DNA of 62,000 nucleotides from Cristatella mucedo (GCA_009760855.2 WPIO01000003.1:1350001-1412000), one strand, 5' to 3'. Positions 22,993-34,851 are shown, counted from the first letter of the stretch. A program made the numbers and translations. The notes: generated from the letters alone by a model not told the origin.

Positions 22993-23125
22993 ATGTACCT
23001 CTGCTTCTGCCTCTCTCTGTCTCTCTCCTATTCCTTGCCTTTTCTCTCTCAACCTCTCTCTTTTTCTTCACCTCACTCGCATTTTTCTCCTTCCCCTTCT
23101 CTCTTTCTCTCTATCCATCCCAAAG
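22747..23125. repeat. long polypyrimidine (CT)n tract
   Basis: Almost 380 bases of C and T, with pure (CT)n near 22931-22990. It starts about 160 bases after the NOS1AP-like stop codon, so it may lie in the 3' untranslated region. Serine/leucine-rich open frames here are repeat artefacts. Confidence 0.95.
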
Positions 23126-24079
23126 CACCTTTCATCGCCATACGTAAAAACTGCCTGCTGACGCATATCCATCGAGATTTTTGCTGCGGTCGCGCAGACG
23201 GTCGCTGCGAGCAGTGTCAAAGATGACGGTGAAGATTTTCGCTCGATACAGCAGCTGGCAGCAGCTGGCTCTATAAAGCAGCAACAGACTAGGATTTACG
23301 TCGTCTTGCACCATCGCTGCGAGCTTGCAGACGTCCAAATCGTTCTTCTTTCAAACCAATAACAGCGACGGAGTTTGAATATTGGTTGATCCTGTCGCCT
23401 AAGATAACTGGGAACTATCGCTCAGGCCTCAGATCTTGTAGCCGTTCGATGCCAGTCGTAAGTCGCCTCAGGCTCCTAGGAGTTTGCTTTGAATAGGGCC
23501 TCTTACTTTTTCCCAGCAGGCACCGGCCACATGTCCTTGTGCAACTTTGTGTGCATCTGACAGAATTATTGGGCAAATAGTCCACCTGCCATTTTGTATC
23601 CACTTACATTTTGCACGAGCTCTTAATTTTAGGAGTGCAGGCGAAAAAAGCCAGAGCAGTGTCAATCGACAAGTCACGTGGTCCGAAGAGTTTCTAAGGA
23701 TATCGCCTGAGCTGAGAGGCGCCCACTAGGCTCCTAACGCAGCTTACCTTCGGTGTGAACGCTTCCTGAAACCGGCGACGCGAAGTGCTTAAAATTGCCC
23801 ACAGACCTGCGCAGAAGCGGGCTTTGCTCCTCTGAACCACAGCACTCACCCCCATTTAAGAAAAATTGATCCTAGCGATCGATGAAACCTGGGCGGGATC
23901 ACAGTACGCCGGGCTTTAGCCTGGCAGGGCAGCCACCAAGCGGGCACGGACAGACGCCGCGGACGGAGTGAAAGCTCTCGCCATTTGGCGCACCTACCAG
24001 TATACCAGCACAAAGAAACGGAGACGGAAGTTAAAATGCAAAAACCAGCAAACTACCTTCGCTCACTTTTTAGCACATG
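23126..24079. other. intergenic, nothing recognised
   Basis: Only short open frames, without motifs. Confidence 0.45.
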
Positions 24080-24605
24080 GCCATAAGGCAGTACTTGTAT
24101 ACTTGGACTAACCAAATTTGCCCTGCACTTACGAAACGGCATTGGAACTCGAAACAGCCGTGTCACTGGCTTTCGGGACGTAGGCTTTTCGGAATCCAAC
24201 AGTTTACCAATACCTCGTACAAACCTTAAATCCTTTGGAGACCGTGCCTTTAGCTCGTATGCTCCCAAGCGTGAAATTTACTTCCGGCTTGCGTGAGAAC
24301 GTCCTCTGACTTGACCACATTAAAAAAGAACTTAATACACACCTATTTAGGACAGCATTTAGTGGGTCCCTGTGATTCGTCCTTCATAGGCTTGTGCATG
24401 CTGACACTGTGCATGCTGCCACTAACCATATTTCATGCTGACCCTGTGCATGTCACCATTAACCATGTTATTCATGTTGTTTATCAAGCATGCTATTACT
24501 CACCATTTAATTGCATTTCCCTTTGCAGCAAATGTAAAGCGCCTGGGAAGAGATTGAGTTCTCCGAGGGCGCTTTAGCAAGTGCATTATTAATATTAATT
24601 TTATT
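24080..24605 (+). mobile_element. LINE-A 3' end with RT C-terminus
   Basis: Coding remnant (CTTAAATCCTTTGGAGACCG, LTTLKKNL) is followed by a complete 3' UTR with two tandem CATGCTGAC-CTGTGCATG units, the CCCTTTGCAGCAAATGTAAA block, the GCGCC...GGGCGC hairpin and an ATTAATATT tail. Plus-strand orientation, several substitutions. Confidence 0.85.
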
Positions 24606-24699
24606 AGGACGCCTCAAAGCCTTGCTATTAATTTGTGGTAGCAGACAGCTATTAATTTGTGGTAGCAGTAGCACATGCCCAGGATTAAACTAAATTAAA

Positions 24700-24981
24700 T
24701 ACAATAAGCCCCAAACTTACTGCGCATCGACTTACGAAAATTTGAAGATACAAACTATGGTCAAGCAAAAACAAACGGAAAATCAGGATGTATTCAAGAA
24801 AACTTTCAAAATCCGCGCTCGGTCAGTAGATTTGACAACCCCCACAAACAGAAGTAGGGAGGAAATGATGTCTGAAAGCATCGGATAGTGTCGTAGTAGA
24901 ACGCATCGCATACCAATCTCGACTAAGTAAAATTCGACTTATCGTCCACATCAATTTCGTAAAAGTCGGGGGCGGACTGTA
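24700..24981. mobile_element. possible mariner/pogo-type element end
   Basis: The right side ends AAAAGTCGGGGGCGGACTG followed by TA. Reversed, this is CAGTCCGCCCCCGACTTTTA, like terminal repeats of some Tc1/mariner-type elements. A weaker CATCGACTTACGAAAATT lies near 24727 and may belong to the other end. The left boundary is uncertain. Confidence 0.4.
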
Positions 24982-25099
24982 TACTTCATTTGAATATTTC
25001 GCCCTAACAGAAATCGATCCCTATCTGGGCACCAGTCAGTGTGAATTAATTCGAAACAGGCAGCGACGCACACATCGCCGTACCTTAGCGGTTGGACCA

Positions 25100-28020
25100 G
25101 GATAGGGAAGCCCTGGCAAGACGATAGGAGGAGAGCCCTGGATGAGACGCTGGACCTTCGCCGCCGCCGCCGCCAGTCAAGTCGGCGTTGCAGTCGGGCA
25201 GCAGCAGGCAACTCCGCAGCGCCCAGTGGCAGCGCTACAGCAGCCGCCGAGGCTCTCCTGTCGCTCAGCTGAATCCGAGGCTGCTGAATCAGCCTGTCCT
25301 GACTTCCCTAGGCCTACTACTACGGCGGCATGCCCGCGGGCCGCATCCGCGAGAGCTAGCTACGCCGGCCGAAGATTAGCGCCCGACAGCATTTCACTGG
25401 CCAGCGAAGCTGTCCGCCGGAAGCGTAATTGGAAGGATCTCGAGCTATGACGCTCGCTCGCTGTTCCCAGTGGCCATTATGCACCGAGCGCGAATGGTAT
25501 AATAAAGACAATAATAACAATGATAACAAAATTCATTTGTGCAGCGCCCTAAGAGAAATTAATTTCTATTCCGGCGCTCGACATTTGCCGCAAGGCTCAG
25601 GCGTACGACCTCTGTCGTTAAAGACCGGCACCCTATCCCTGAGCCGAACCGCGGTGGCAATAAACTGTTGCCTAGAAACAGTCTCGGGCTAGTCAAGACC
25701 GATAGATGTTGCAATGCCTTTGCTTAATGTTTTCTCTGGAGATATTTATATGGATATATTAATTGCGTGGAAAAACTCTTGCGGAACAACTATTTCATGT
25801 AAGCGGTTGCTGTGCGCTCAGCGGCGGCTCCAGGGGACTGGGAGTGCATTTGCCCCGTTACAACGGGGACAGTGACCTGGGCTGTCTCAAATTCCTAAGC
25901 CCTCCCCATGTACCATCATCGCAGACGAAAATAGTTACGTTCGTTCGACTTCTATGCGACGAGCAACGGCAGAGTTCTCGTAGAATGAACACCACGATCG
26001 CGCGCGCGCCGTAATTTCTCATCACTTGCGGGACTTGCGCCTACATGGAAATCTTTCGGGTCGTGCACCTCCTGAAAGAAAATCTCTTCTGCCTCTGCCT
26101 CCGCGAAGGCCAGTTCTTGCTCTGGATTGATTCACGATGTCGATCCACCAATCGCAACGCGCCAGCCCAAATTTCGCAGATTAGCCTCGGCCAGGGTACG
26201 AGGAGCGGTGCAAGATCGGAAGCAAGCTACCGATCTTTGGACCGGATGACTCCCTCGGGTTTCGCATCCGAGAGACTGCGAAGCCAGGTCAAGGCCACGC
26301 GCCGCTGCACCCGGGCCGAGCGACGAAAGGCGAGGAGGGGGAGAACCGCGCAGGTTGTCGCACTTCCTCGCAGACGGCCTAGGTGTGCGGCACGACGAAT
26401 CGCTTTCGATTTCCGAAGCGCGGGCTCATTTACGCGAGCTCGTCGCCACGCATCTAGCGAAAATAGTGTAGCTAAATATTGTACGAATACTCGCTCTCCG
26501 CTCTCGAATGCGAACTCCGACCGTAGATGACTCCGACGATCGGAATTCGGCGAGAGGCCGTCGCTCAGATTGTGCGAAAAACTGCACGAGCAGCAACTCC
26601 CAGGCAGCTCCGAGCGGGGATTCGTCGGCTGCACCGGCGTCGTAGCACGCGCGAGTGCGCAGCGGCCGCACCGGGCGACCTCGCGAATAGTTCGCTCTGC
26701 TCTTCGATCGATTGGACCGACCTGTCTCGTGCTTGAAGTCCCAGCTGATTGGTTGCACTAGACATACGCGAGAACAAATAAGAACGCTCCCGAAGCCGCC
26801 CCAGACCTCGGGAGATCAACCAATCGAGGGCTTCCTTCAAGATCAAGATGGCTGTCTCAGTCAATTCTAATCTGAGAGCTGCTTACGAAAATGCAGTTGA
26901 CCTTGTGACCTCTGTGCGAAGCTGCCCGTACGCGTGCACCGCCTGCCCAACGGCGTTGCCCGACCGCCGGTGCTTTTAGGTCACGGAGAGGCACTTCACC
27001 TGTCCACTGCCGTCATACTTACTCTCTGCCCTGCCAGTTCATCGGTTCGCCTGGCCTGCAAGCTACTACGGAGCTCTCTTGTACCTCTGACTCAGCCAGC
27101 GTGGCCGCCGTTAGCAGGTGCCGCTTAATCGTTGCGGTCAACGTAGCGCCGGGACGTTGGGCCGGTCCTGCGGTCTGGTTGCTGCGGCCGCAGCCGGCAG
27201 GACCGGGTAGCCCCCACCACAGCGCTTTGAAGTTGCTGGAATTATGACTGCTCGCACGCCTTCGAACTTGGAGCTTCAGGGCCGCTATCCTCCTGGTGTG
27301 CTGCTGCTGGTAAAAGGGAGGCCGGGAGTCGAGCGCAGGTGGCAGAAGCTCGGGTTGGAGCTGGCCTGGCTTGCGTCGCTGGCCGTCGGGAGCCCGGAGT
27401 AAGTCTTTACCGGATGCACGAACGAGGATGCGCACTGCGTTCGCTTTAAGCGCGGGTACGGGGCGCAGCAGCAATAGAGTCCTTCGTACGGCGGCGAATG
27501 TCTGCACGGCGTATGGAGTCTGCTCGCAGCGTCCGGCCGTTTGCCAAGTCATGGGGATGCAAAGAGCATAAGACCTTAAACAACGACATGGATATGACGA
27601 GGGCGCTAGAGGCTGGAAACAAAGTTCCCGAAACGCAGCTAGCGGGGTCTAGCCGAATGTCCATTTCGTATTTCCGTTAAGTTAAACTGAACTCGCGGTT
27701 TCTTGTTCTGATGTTCTTCTTAAGTCTAGTTGCACTCCTTGAACGAGGTGCGCATTCGAATGCACACCGACCTTCGACAGACGGTTCGTCTCTTGAGCTC
27801 TCTCATTCTCCGATCGACAGGCTACTGCGTTTAAGCGCTGAGAGCGCGTGTGCGCACAGCCTTTGGCACGTCCGTTAGGAAGGACGCATAGGCAGGCAAG
27901 TTCGACTGTACGGCATGCCCGTCTGTCCGTTACTAGTGCAGCGCATTTTCTTCGCTTGTTTTCCAGCGTTCTTAACTCGCGTTAAAGAAGGGTTTCATCT
28001 CCGCTGCCACTGTCTAAAAT
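25100..28020. other. GC-rich intergenic block with unassigned open frames
   Basis: Overlapping frames of 80-177 residues occur on both strands (25142-25450 +, 26045-26530 +, 26227-26634 -, 27019-27552 -). They are rich in Arg/Ala/Ser, as expected from high G+C. None shows a domain or paired splice sites I can support. A CpG-rich promoter of an unseen gene is possible. Confidence 0.4.
25503..25680 (-). mobile_element. tRNA-derived SINE, minus strand
   Basis: The minus strand has ACCGCGGTTCGGCTCAGGGA, GAGGTCGTACGCCTGAGCC (B-box-like), then TCGAGCGCCGGAATAGAAAT...TTAGGGCGCTGCACAAATG and an A/T-rich tail. The tail is the same hairpin type as the other family 1 SINEs. Confidence 0.72.
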
Positions 28021-28024
28021 AACA

Positions 28025-28205
28025 ATATTGGCTGATTTAAAAAGTCTCATTCGCATGGCTGCAGAAGAAGAGCCTGAGCGGCTGTCACCGCCGCTTGCAG
28101 CGGCTATAAAAAGTCGCCTACCGCATGCAGGATTCGAACCCCGGGACCGCGCGGTGATGCAGAGCGAGCAACAGCCAGCACCTCCTGGGCTATCGCGACC
28201 CAACG
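28025..28205 (-). mobile_element. tRNA-derived SINE (family 2), minus strand
   Basis: The minus strand starts GGGTCGCGATAGCCCAGGAG, has B box GGGGTTCGAATCCTGC, then GACTTTTTATAGCCGCTGCA and AGCGGCGGTGACAGCCGC. The tail differs from family 1. Confidence 0.78.
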
Positions 28206-28536
28206 ACTAGTGAATGGCCTCCGCACCAGCGCAGCTTCTGCTGCTCGCAGCGGAAGTACTCCTCACGGGCCGCGTTCACACGCTGGCAGGTGGCCCGAGG
28301 CGGGCCCGAGACAGAGGCAGGAGGAGGAGCACGGCGGAGGCAGGCTCCGGCTATAGAGGCAGCGGCGCGAGCGGCCGAGAGCGCCGCTGCCTGACCAAGT
28401 CGTCGGGCCCTCGAAGGGTGGCACCTCCGGCTGGCTCCGAGGAAGTGGCGTTCGAGGCCTTGGGTGCTTTGGCTTGGGCCTTCGCGCGCACCGCCCTGCC
28501 GAACGTGCTGGAACTAGCTGATTTAACGGCCTCTTT

Positions 28537-28690
28537 CGTATAGCGACAGAAGAGCCCTTACGGCTATCACCGCCGCTTGCAGCGGCTCTAAAAAGTCACC
28601 CACCGCAGGATTCGAACCCACGACCTCGGGAGAGAGGTCGCGACAAGCAACCGCCTTACCTAGTGTGCCATCACGGCGCACTAATACCAC
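28537..28690 (-). mobile_element. tRNA-derived SINE (family 2), minus strand
   Basis: The minus strand has GTGATGGCACACTAGGTAAG (A box), GGTCGTGGGTTCGAATCCTG (B box), then GACTTTTTAGAGCCGCTGCA and AGCGGCGGTGATAGCCG, shared with the copy at 28.03-28.2 kb. Confidence 0.8.
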
Positions 28691-28915
28691 AATCCCTCGA
28701 AAATAGACCGAATATTGGCTGGGCGGAGCTCCAATACGGACTTCTTGCGGCTTTTAACTTTATGTACTTTGCTTCCGAAAACATCTCATAGTGAACACTC
28801 GCTCTCGGACACTGCATTGCAGTTGACTGCGATTGCCCTGGCCAATATCGAAATCCACTGAAATCCTACTTAAAAGGCACGAAGATCAAATTTTCCATGC
28901 TTCCAATGTGAATAC

Positions 28916-28919
28916 CAAT
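28916..28919. repeat. target-site duplication CAAT, left of solo LTR 1
   Basis: CAAT directly precedes TGTAACGCC and is repeated at 31069-31072 right after GGCGCTACA. Confidence 0.85.
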
Positions 28920-29049
28920 TGTAACGCCGAAGGCTCGGCGGAGTAGGCTTACCCTGCCGATTACCTAGCTGCATAACCTAGTGCCGTTCGACGCGCGTCT
29001 ACGCGCAATAAGCAGGCCGCCACGAAACGAGCGTTTCTGGCGCTGACCT

Positions 29050-29712
29050 AATAATAATGCACTTGATAAAGTTCCCCCAGAGAACTTAATCTTTCTCTCT
29101 GGGCGCTTTACATTTGCTGCAAAGGGAAATGCAATTGAATGGTAAGTAAAATCATTCTTGATAAACAAACAAAATGAATAACATGGTTAGGGGTGACATG
29201 CACAGGGTCAGCATGCAAATATGGTTAGTGGCAGCATGCACAGTGTCAGCACGCATAAGCACGTGAAGGACGAATCACAGGGACCCACTAAATACTGTCC
29301 TAAATAGGTGTGTTTTTAAGTTCCTTTTAATGTGGTCAGGTCAAGGGATGTTCTGACGCAGGTCGGGAGGGAGTTCCAGGCTTTGCGAGCATACGAACTA
29401 AATGCACAGTCTCCATAGGATTTGAGGCTTGTACGAAGTATTTGTAGACTGTTGGATTCCGAAAAGCGGGTGGTACGATGGTTGGCCTGATGGGGGAGTA
29501 TATCTGAGAGACAGGCTGGAGCCAAATAATGAAGTGACCTAAAAGTGAGCGACAAAACCTTGAAGTCAATCCGTTGTTTGACTGGTAGCCAGTGCAGGTC
29601 GGCGAGAAGTGGAGTAATGTGGCAACTGCGACGCTCACGACAGACAAACCTAGCTGCGGAGTTTTGCACCAGCTGCAATCGCCTGATCGCACTTGCTGGT
29701 AGGCCAGTAAGC
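29050..29712 (-). mobile_element. LINE-A insertion nested in solo LTR 1
   Basis: This is the best-preserved LINE-A copy. The minus strand has an open frame of about 130 residues with LTGLPASAIRRLQLVQNSAA, HITPLLADLHWLPVKQRIDF, then CVRTSLDLTTLK, the C-terminal end of an L2/CR1-type reverse transcriptase. A UTR, the hairpin and an ATT tail follow. It is 5'-truncated at this point. ACCT at 29046-29049 and 29713-29716 may be its target-site duplication. The uninterrupted LTR at 35.2 kb shows the empty site. Confidence 0.9.
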
Positions 29713-30121
29713 ACCTACTTACCGCTACTAAAGGGGGGGGGGTCGTGAGTCCGTGGCGTGAATCGGAAAGCGAGACTCGCAAATTGGGGATTTTACTAAG
29801 CTTTATTCGCAAGCGCAAAAAGTCGCAGCGCGTCTAGTTCAGTTTTATCTCCACACTCCTCACACGCTCTCAACAGCACACGCACTCTTGCGTCGGGAAT
29901 ACGTCCCCCCGCAATTAGGCTACATAAGTCTATTGTGGGGAACGACGCTAATGAGAAGAGGAGCCCGAACAGAAGCCGGAGACCCTAACTGGAGAACTAG
30001 GGCTCCGCTTCCACCTTAACGGCAGGAATACCATACGCACTACCTCAAGCACTCTTGCGGAGGAAACACGTCTCCACACTTAGGCTCCCTGCGTCTCTAA
30101 GGGGAACGGCCCAATAGACGA

Positions 30122-30341
30122 AGACACTGTGCATGCTGCCACTAACCACATTTGAATGCTGACCCTGTGCATGTCACCCCTAACCATGTTATTCATTTTG
30201 TTTGTTTTTCAAGCATGATTTTACTTACCATTTAATTGCATTTCCATTTGCAGCAAATGTAAAGCGCCCAGAGAGAGAGAGATTAAGTTCTCTGAGGGCA
30301 CTTTATCAAGTGGATTATTATTATTATTATTATTATTATTA
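30122..30341 (+). mobile_element. second LINE-A 3' end nested in solo LTR 1
   Basis: It contains only the 3' UTR (CACTGTGCATGCTGCCACTA), the CAGCAAATGTAAAGCGCCC hairpin and a (TTA/ATT) tail of about 9 units. It is in opposite orientation to the other nested copy. Sequence resuming at AAGGAGCCCG resembles LTR sequence. Severe 5' truncation is typical of LINE insertion. Confidence 0.85.
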
Positions 30342-31068
30342 AGGAGCCCGAACCAACGGAATATCTCGCACCACACCAACTACGTCTAGCTCGCACCGGA
30401 AAATCCCTGTGCCAAAACCACGTGCGAGCGCGCACACACACAACAAAAAAGGAGCACAGAATGCTAGCTCAAGCGCGATACGACCGTATTCGGTGGAGTC
30501 CACCGAATCCTCCTAGCGCTGTCTCGTCCTGTCCCGTCCATCGCCGGCGAAAAGCCCGCCCTCCCTCTGTCGCTTTCAGAGAAACGAGTCCAACGGCGTC
30601 GAAGCGCGGAGCCGAGTAGCAGGAGCCGAACAAGAGACCCAGAGCGAGCGTCGCTCGACTCTTAAATACCTTGCTGAGACAATGGGGCAAGCGCTTAGTG
30701 GCATTAGGCCCGGACACCGTGGCCCATTACGGTAAGGAATTTATAGCGTCCCTAGGCCACTGGAAGGGAGCACTTCTGTTCAGCTTGAATGCCGAATCGA
30801 TTCCAGACGATTCTTTTTGGACAGAGTTATGGCCGAGGTTGACAGGCCAGCCGACGTCAATCAGCAGCTCCCGCGGGTATCGGACCAATTCTAAATGCTG
30901 AGACGCCGCCGCTCGTCTCAGAGCTTCCTGGCTCGCTCTTAAGCTCTTGCTCTCTAACCGCACTGGAGCTCCTCTCTGGCTCACTGCTCCAGGACAAAGG
31001 AGTTCTTGCCCGCCGCCGAACAGCTCTTGTTCGCGTTAAACTTGAGCCAAGGCCAGCAAGGCGCTACA

Positions 31069-31072
31069 CAAT
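31069..31072. repeat. target-site duplication CAAT, right of solo LTR 1
   Basis: Exact copy of the four bases at 28916-28919. Confidence 0.85.
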
Positions 31073-32599
31073 TACAGAGCGCTGCAGTCAAATGTGGTCA
31101 AAGTGCACCCATAGAATTTTAACCCACTTCGCACATACAATCTCATGTAGTGAGTGGCAATCAACGGCAGTGGCTTACCAAGATCCCGCCCAGATCAAAC
31201 GAACAGGTCAGTCTGGGCAGGCTGGTGCCTGCAAATTCGGCCTGACTCGTGTGCGTTCGTAGTAAATTGCAGAGTGAATGGCGAAAAATAGTTTCCGGCG
31301 GCGTACTGCCTGCCGTCGGTCACCGGAGGACGAGAAGGGCACCAGTTCGGTGCGGCTCGCTGTGCGTGAGAAAGTGGGCGAGTTTGCATTACACGTGCGA
31401 GCAGTCGGCTTCAGGTCAAGGTCGTCCAGATGAGCTGACGCCACCGACGGTCGTACACAGACCGACTGGTAAGCGATTCGTCCATCAGGACTGAATACGA
31501 TCTCTGGCCGAATGGTCGGACCGACTATCTACTATTCGCACTCCCGACTCCGCCGTCCTAATCGGCGAAAAAGTGTTCTGAAAGGCGAAAGGGTTCTCTG
31601 CGCGAGTGCAGTTTGATCGTTTGTTAATGCTGCATCAGAGGCCATGGCCAAGTACATCTTCAGCGATCGCGCCTGGGAAAGGGCGTTGTCGGGACGTCTG
31701 CCTAAGCAAATAAGCAGTGTCCCAACCTATATATAAATAATCGCTTGGAGCTTAGCACACTTGCAGTAGAGCCGTCGAGCCCTAGGGCGCCACCCAACCG
31801 CACGCCTTCTGATTCTTTTTGGTTCATGCCAGTGACCGGCTTTCTTCGGCATCCGCATGGTGATAATGATAACTTGCGAACAGCTTCCCGAGTGAACTGA
31901 ATCTTTATTTTAGCCAGGCGCTTTACAACTTGCAGCAACGGTAGCGATAACGAAGAGTCACGGACTCTAAGCGAAGTGCTTAGCAGGATTGCAAAAGCGC
32001 TCAGGTATCATTACTGGACAAGTATGCAAAAGGAAGGGCAATACACTCAGAACCGCTGGTTAGCAGGACCCCTAGCTGCTGTCGTGCACCGCATTATGCA
32101 GCAAAGTGCACCGGAAAAAGAACACAAGCTCACATGGAAAGCTGAGCGGAACAGGTGCAGTTTTTTGCTCAGACGGGCGATTCCACTTCGTGGCCGTTGG
32201 TAAAAAAGCCACCAACGAGTTGTGAACTTTCGTTGAATGCGAAATGAAGGCACAATCACGAAAAAAAAACTTCGATCTAACTAATGCGAGTAGCGCTGAG
32301 ACAACTGCAAGCTGAGGAGCACGTAGTGCAATAGCACATAAGAAGGAGCAATGATGTCGGATAGGTCAAGGCTGGTGCAATCGAGTGAAGTGAGTTGCAC
32401 ACTGAAGAGAGAATGCCTCGAAGAAGCGGCTCTCAATCGGTCGACCCCTTTGAGGGTCGAACGGCTCTTTCACAGGGGTCGCCTAAGACCGTCGGAAAAC
32501 GCGAATTTTCAAATTTTTCACACAATAATTTCATATTTGGTGGTCGCCACTACACGAGGAACTGTACTAAAGGGTCGCGGAATTAGGAAGGTTAAGAAA
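31073..32599. other. intergenic, mostly unrecognised
   Basis: It contains an ATG in good context at 31644 (MAKYIFSDRAWERALSGRLP, then stop after 30 residues) that might be a small exon, and the degenerate tail at 31.9 kb. No supporting similarity. Confidence 0.35.
31860..31950 (-). mobile_element. degenerate LINE/SINE hairpin tail
   Basis: GAGTGAACTGAATC...CAGGCGCTTTACAACTTGCAGC resembles the reverse complement of the shared hairpin tail and the following CAGCAAATG block. Confidence 0.5.
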
Positions 32600-33100
32600 C
32601 ACTGCCTTGAAGTCAATTCGAAGCTTGATAGGGAGCCAGTAATGTTCACAAAGAACTGGTGTGATCTCGTGGCCAAAGCCGTTGACGAAGGACCATACGA
32701 GCTGACTTGTGCACCACTTACACAAAATTAAGGATTCTGGCCAAGAGTCCTATATATTGTGAATAGGTAGTAATCTAGAAGCGATGTCCCCAAACGTGAG
32801 AGCTAATTTGCTATATTTTACTGTTGTCTAAGCAGGCCTTGATTTTGACGTTTCTCAACTGAAGTACGTCGACTTGACTTGACATTGAAGGCAATGTGGT
32901 CGTTAAAGGACAAATTTTGTTTTAATAGCAAGCCCAGATTACGGGCGTTCATCAATGGAAGTGGTATTGGACGAATCAATCTTGAGGGTGAGGTAATCTT
33001 GAGAGTAACTTTAGTCTTGCTCGTAACTATTCGGTTGGTCTTATCATAGTTAAGCTTCAGATAGTTTGCGGCCATCTTTGCATTAGGCTACAAAGCCGTA
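32600..33100 (-). mobile_element. LINE reverse-transcriptase fragment, minus strand
   Basis: The minus strand reads MAANYLKLNYDKTNRIVTSK and then RNLGLLLKQNLSFNDHI, matching the motif D/E region of CR1/L2-type reverse transcriptases. Frames are broken further on. It lies next to a LINE-T fragment at 33112-33300. Confidence 0.75.
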
Positions 33101-33111
33101 CAGACTAAGTG

Positions 33112-33300
33112 AGTGTTATGCTCGAGTTTTCTATAGCACAGTCAAAGCCTACGAAGCTTTCGGTGCACATATGGTAGCTAACAGACTTCATCTCGTGTGA
33201 AAAGTTCAAAACGGTAAGGGCAGCGGATTCCGGGGAACAATCGATATAAATGACATGAAAGTAGCGTCTCAGAACGGCTCCGTAGCTGAAGAGGAAAACG
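33112..33300 (-). mobile_element. LINE-T 3' fragment, diverged
   Basis: The minus strand encodes YFHVIYIDCSPESA and MKSVSYHMCTES, diverged versions of [15 protein letters not shown] and [12 protein letters not shown] in the copy at 7.0-7.4 kb. Confidence 0.65.
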
Positions 33301-33541
33301 TTGCATAAGAGCTGCCGCAGCGTAAATGATCTACAGTCGAGGCCGCACCGGCTAATGCATCCGTCTTCCACCACTTTCAGTTTGTTAAAACTTGTAGATG
33401 GTTTATCCAGGATAAGAAGTGCTATTTTGAGTGTCCCCGCGACAGAAGGAGAAATAGATAATGTTCTCTGTCCTGCTCTTTTATTGCTAGCTTTCAAGCA
33501 TCCGAATGGAGATTTAGTTCTCACAAAGAGCTATGCAAACG

Positions 33542-33544
33542 CTC

Positions 33545-33577
<33 letters not shown>

Positions 33578-33585
33578 CATTACCA
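33542..33585. repeat. (ATT)n microsatellite
   Basis: About a dozen TTA/ATT units, ending in ATCATTACC. The flanking sequence does not show the LINE hairpin clearly. Confidence 0.85.
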
Positions 33586-34704
33586 TCTAAAGTACTGGCC
33601 TAATGTATAGAGGGGCACATGGGTCTCTTCTCTCAAGTGATGAAAGTACTACACTACCTTACAACTAAAGATGGCCTAGCTGCTATGTTGCCTTGGCCAA
33701 ACGCTTGGCGGCTGATAAAGAGGCTGATGCAATTGCCATTGGAACGCCAGATCGAATGATCTTTTGCCAGAGCAAGCGCACAATTTCATGCATAATTTAT
33801 GATCAAGTAGATGCTAGGCTTGCTTCAGGCTTTTGGCGCATACTGCAGTTTCTCCAAACGGAGAAAGGAGGTGCCAGCTGCGGTGCATTTAGCGCCTAAA
33901 TTAGAAACTGCGGCTAGAAACCAGCTGAAAACTCTCTTAAAAACGCCACAATTTAGTAATTGACCAAAAAAAGAGTCGCTGGCAGCTCAAGCGCTCAGCC
34001 GCTGCTACCACTGCTTCAAGGCTGCTGTCGGAAAGCAGCCATCTTCACTGTGACGACCAGAAAAGCTACGGAAGCTGCTCTAGGTTAGACGGCTGGATGG
34101 ATGATGATAAAGGTGTGCTTGCAAATTGACTGCAGCTTCCAGGCGTCCACTTGGGCCGGCATCTCTAATCGCATCGCCGTCTATCTCCATATTGACCACG
34201 AGAACCGAGGGCCTGTAACAGGCAGCAGCAGTGCTTCGCCGCAAAATCCTAAACGCAAAATCCTGCAGACTAAAAAGTCGATGACTTGTGGGGATCATTT
34301 CGGGAAAATGCGGTAGGAGAGACTTTTAAACTTGGCCGGAATGCTAGTACTATTGCCTGCCGTCCAAAATCACAATCACAAGTATTGCGAACAAGCATTT
34401 TCTCGTAAGATTTACTCTCAACCAGGCTTAGGCAGCTTAGTTTGACGAGAAATGGAGAATGTATGTATAAATATGTCATTTTTAATTCGCCTGAGGAGAA
34501 CCTTATCTGCATCTTTATCCGGAAGCTTTACATACTTATATCCCACATCCCCAGCCAACGACCTTAAACGGTCCTTAACGGCGAGCACCTTACCTACAGG
34601 CAACAAGTGCAGCTGAGTCTTAATTAGAGATGAACAACATAATTGCAAGATGTGTGAGGAAATAAAATCACGATATTTAAAGGCGTTCTGCGGAACGTAC
34701 ACAC
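33586..34704. other. intergenic, nothing recognised
   Basis: Short frames only, no motif. Confidence 0.45.
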
Positions 34705-34820
34705 AAGCATGATTTCACTCACCATTCAATTGCATTTCCCTTTGCAGCAAATGTATAGCGCCTAGAGAGAGATTAAGTTCTCTGAGGGCGCTTAATCAAG
34801 TGCATTATTATTATTATAAG
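34705..34820 (+). mobile_element. LINE-A 3' end
   Basis: ACACAAGCATGATTTCACTC, CCCTTTGCAGCAAATGTA, then the GCGCCTAGAGAGAGATT...GAGGGCGCTTAATC hairpin and ATT tail. A short 5'-truncated copy. Confidence 0.85.
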
Positions 34821-34851
34821 ATTATGTCTTTGAACTACCTATATATGTGTA

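Larger units (their letters stand above)
28920..31068. mobile_element. solo LTR 1, interrupted by two LINE insertions
   Basis: It starts TGTAACGCCGAAGG and ends AGGCGCTACA, which are inverted TG...CA termini. It is flanked by perfect CAAT duplications (28916-28919 and 31069-31072). It matches the element at 35178-36512 along its length once LINE sequence at 29050-29712 and about 30122-30341 is removed. No internal retrotransposon genes are attached, so this looks like a solo LTR left by recombination. The 4-bp duplication and TGTA-RCGCC ends suit a Ty3/gypsy-type element. Confidence 0.85.

Noticed and set aside
22706-23226. Ser/Leu-repeat proteins of 150-167 residues
   Set aside because: They are translations of a CT microsatellite.
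27019-27552. 177-residue minus-strand open frame
   Set aside because: No recognisable motif, start context or splice partners; composition explains the openness.
28214-28543. 109-residue open frame between two SINEs
   Set aside because: Arg/Ala/Gly-rich in a GC-rich stretch between SINE copies. The opposite strand is partly open as well, so no strand can be preferred.
28600-28690. A genuine tRNA gene
   Set aside because: A and B boxes are present, but the acceptor stem does not close and the sequence continues into a tail shared with another dispersed copy, so it is a SINE.
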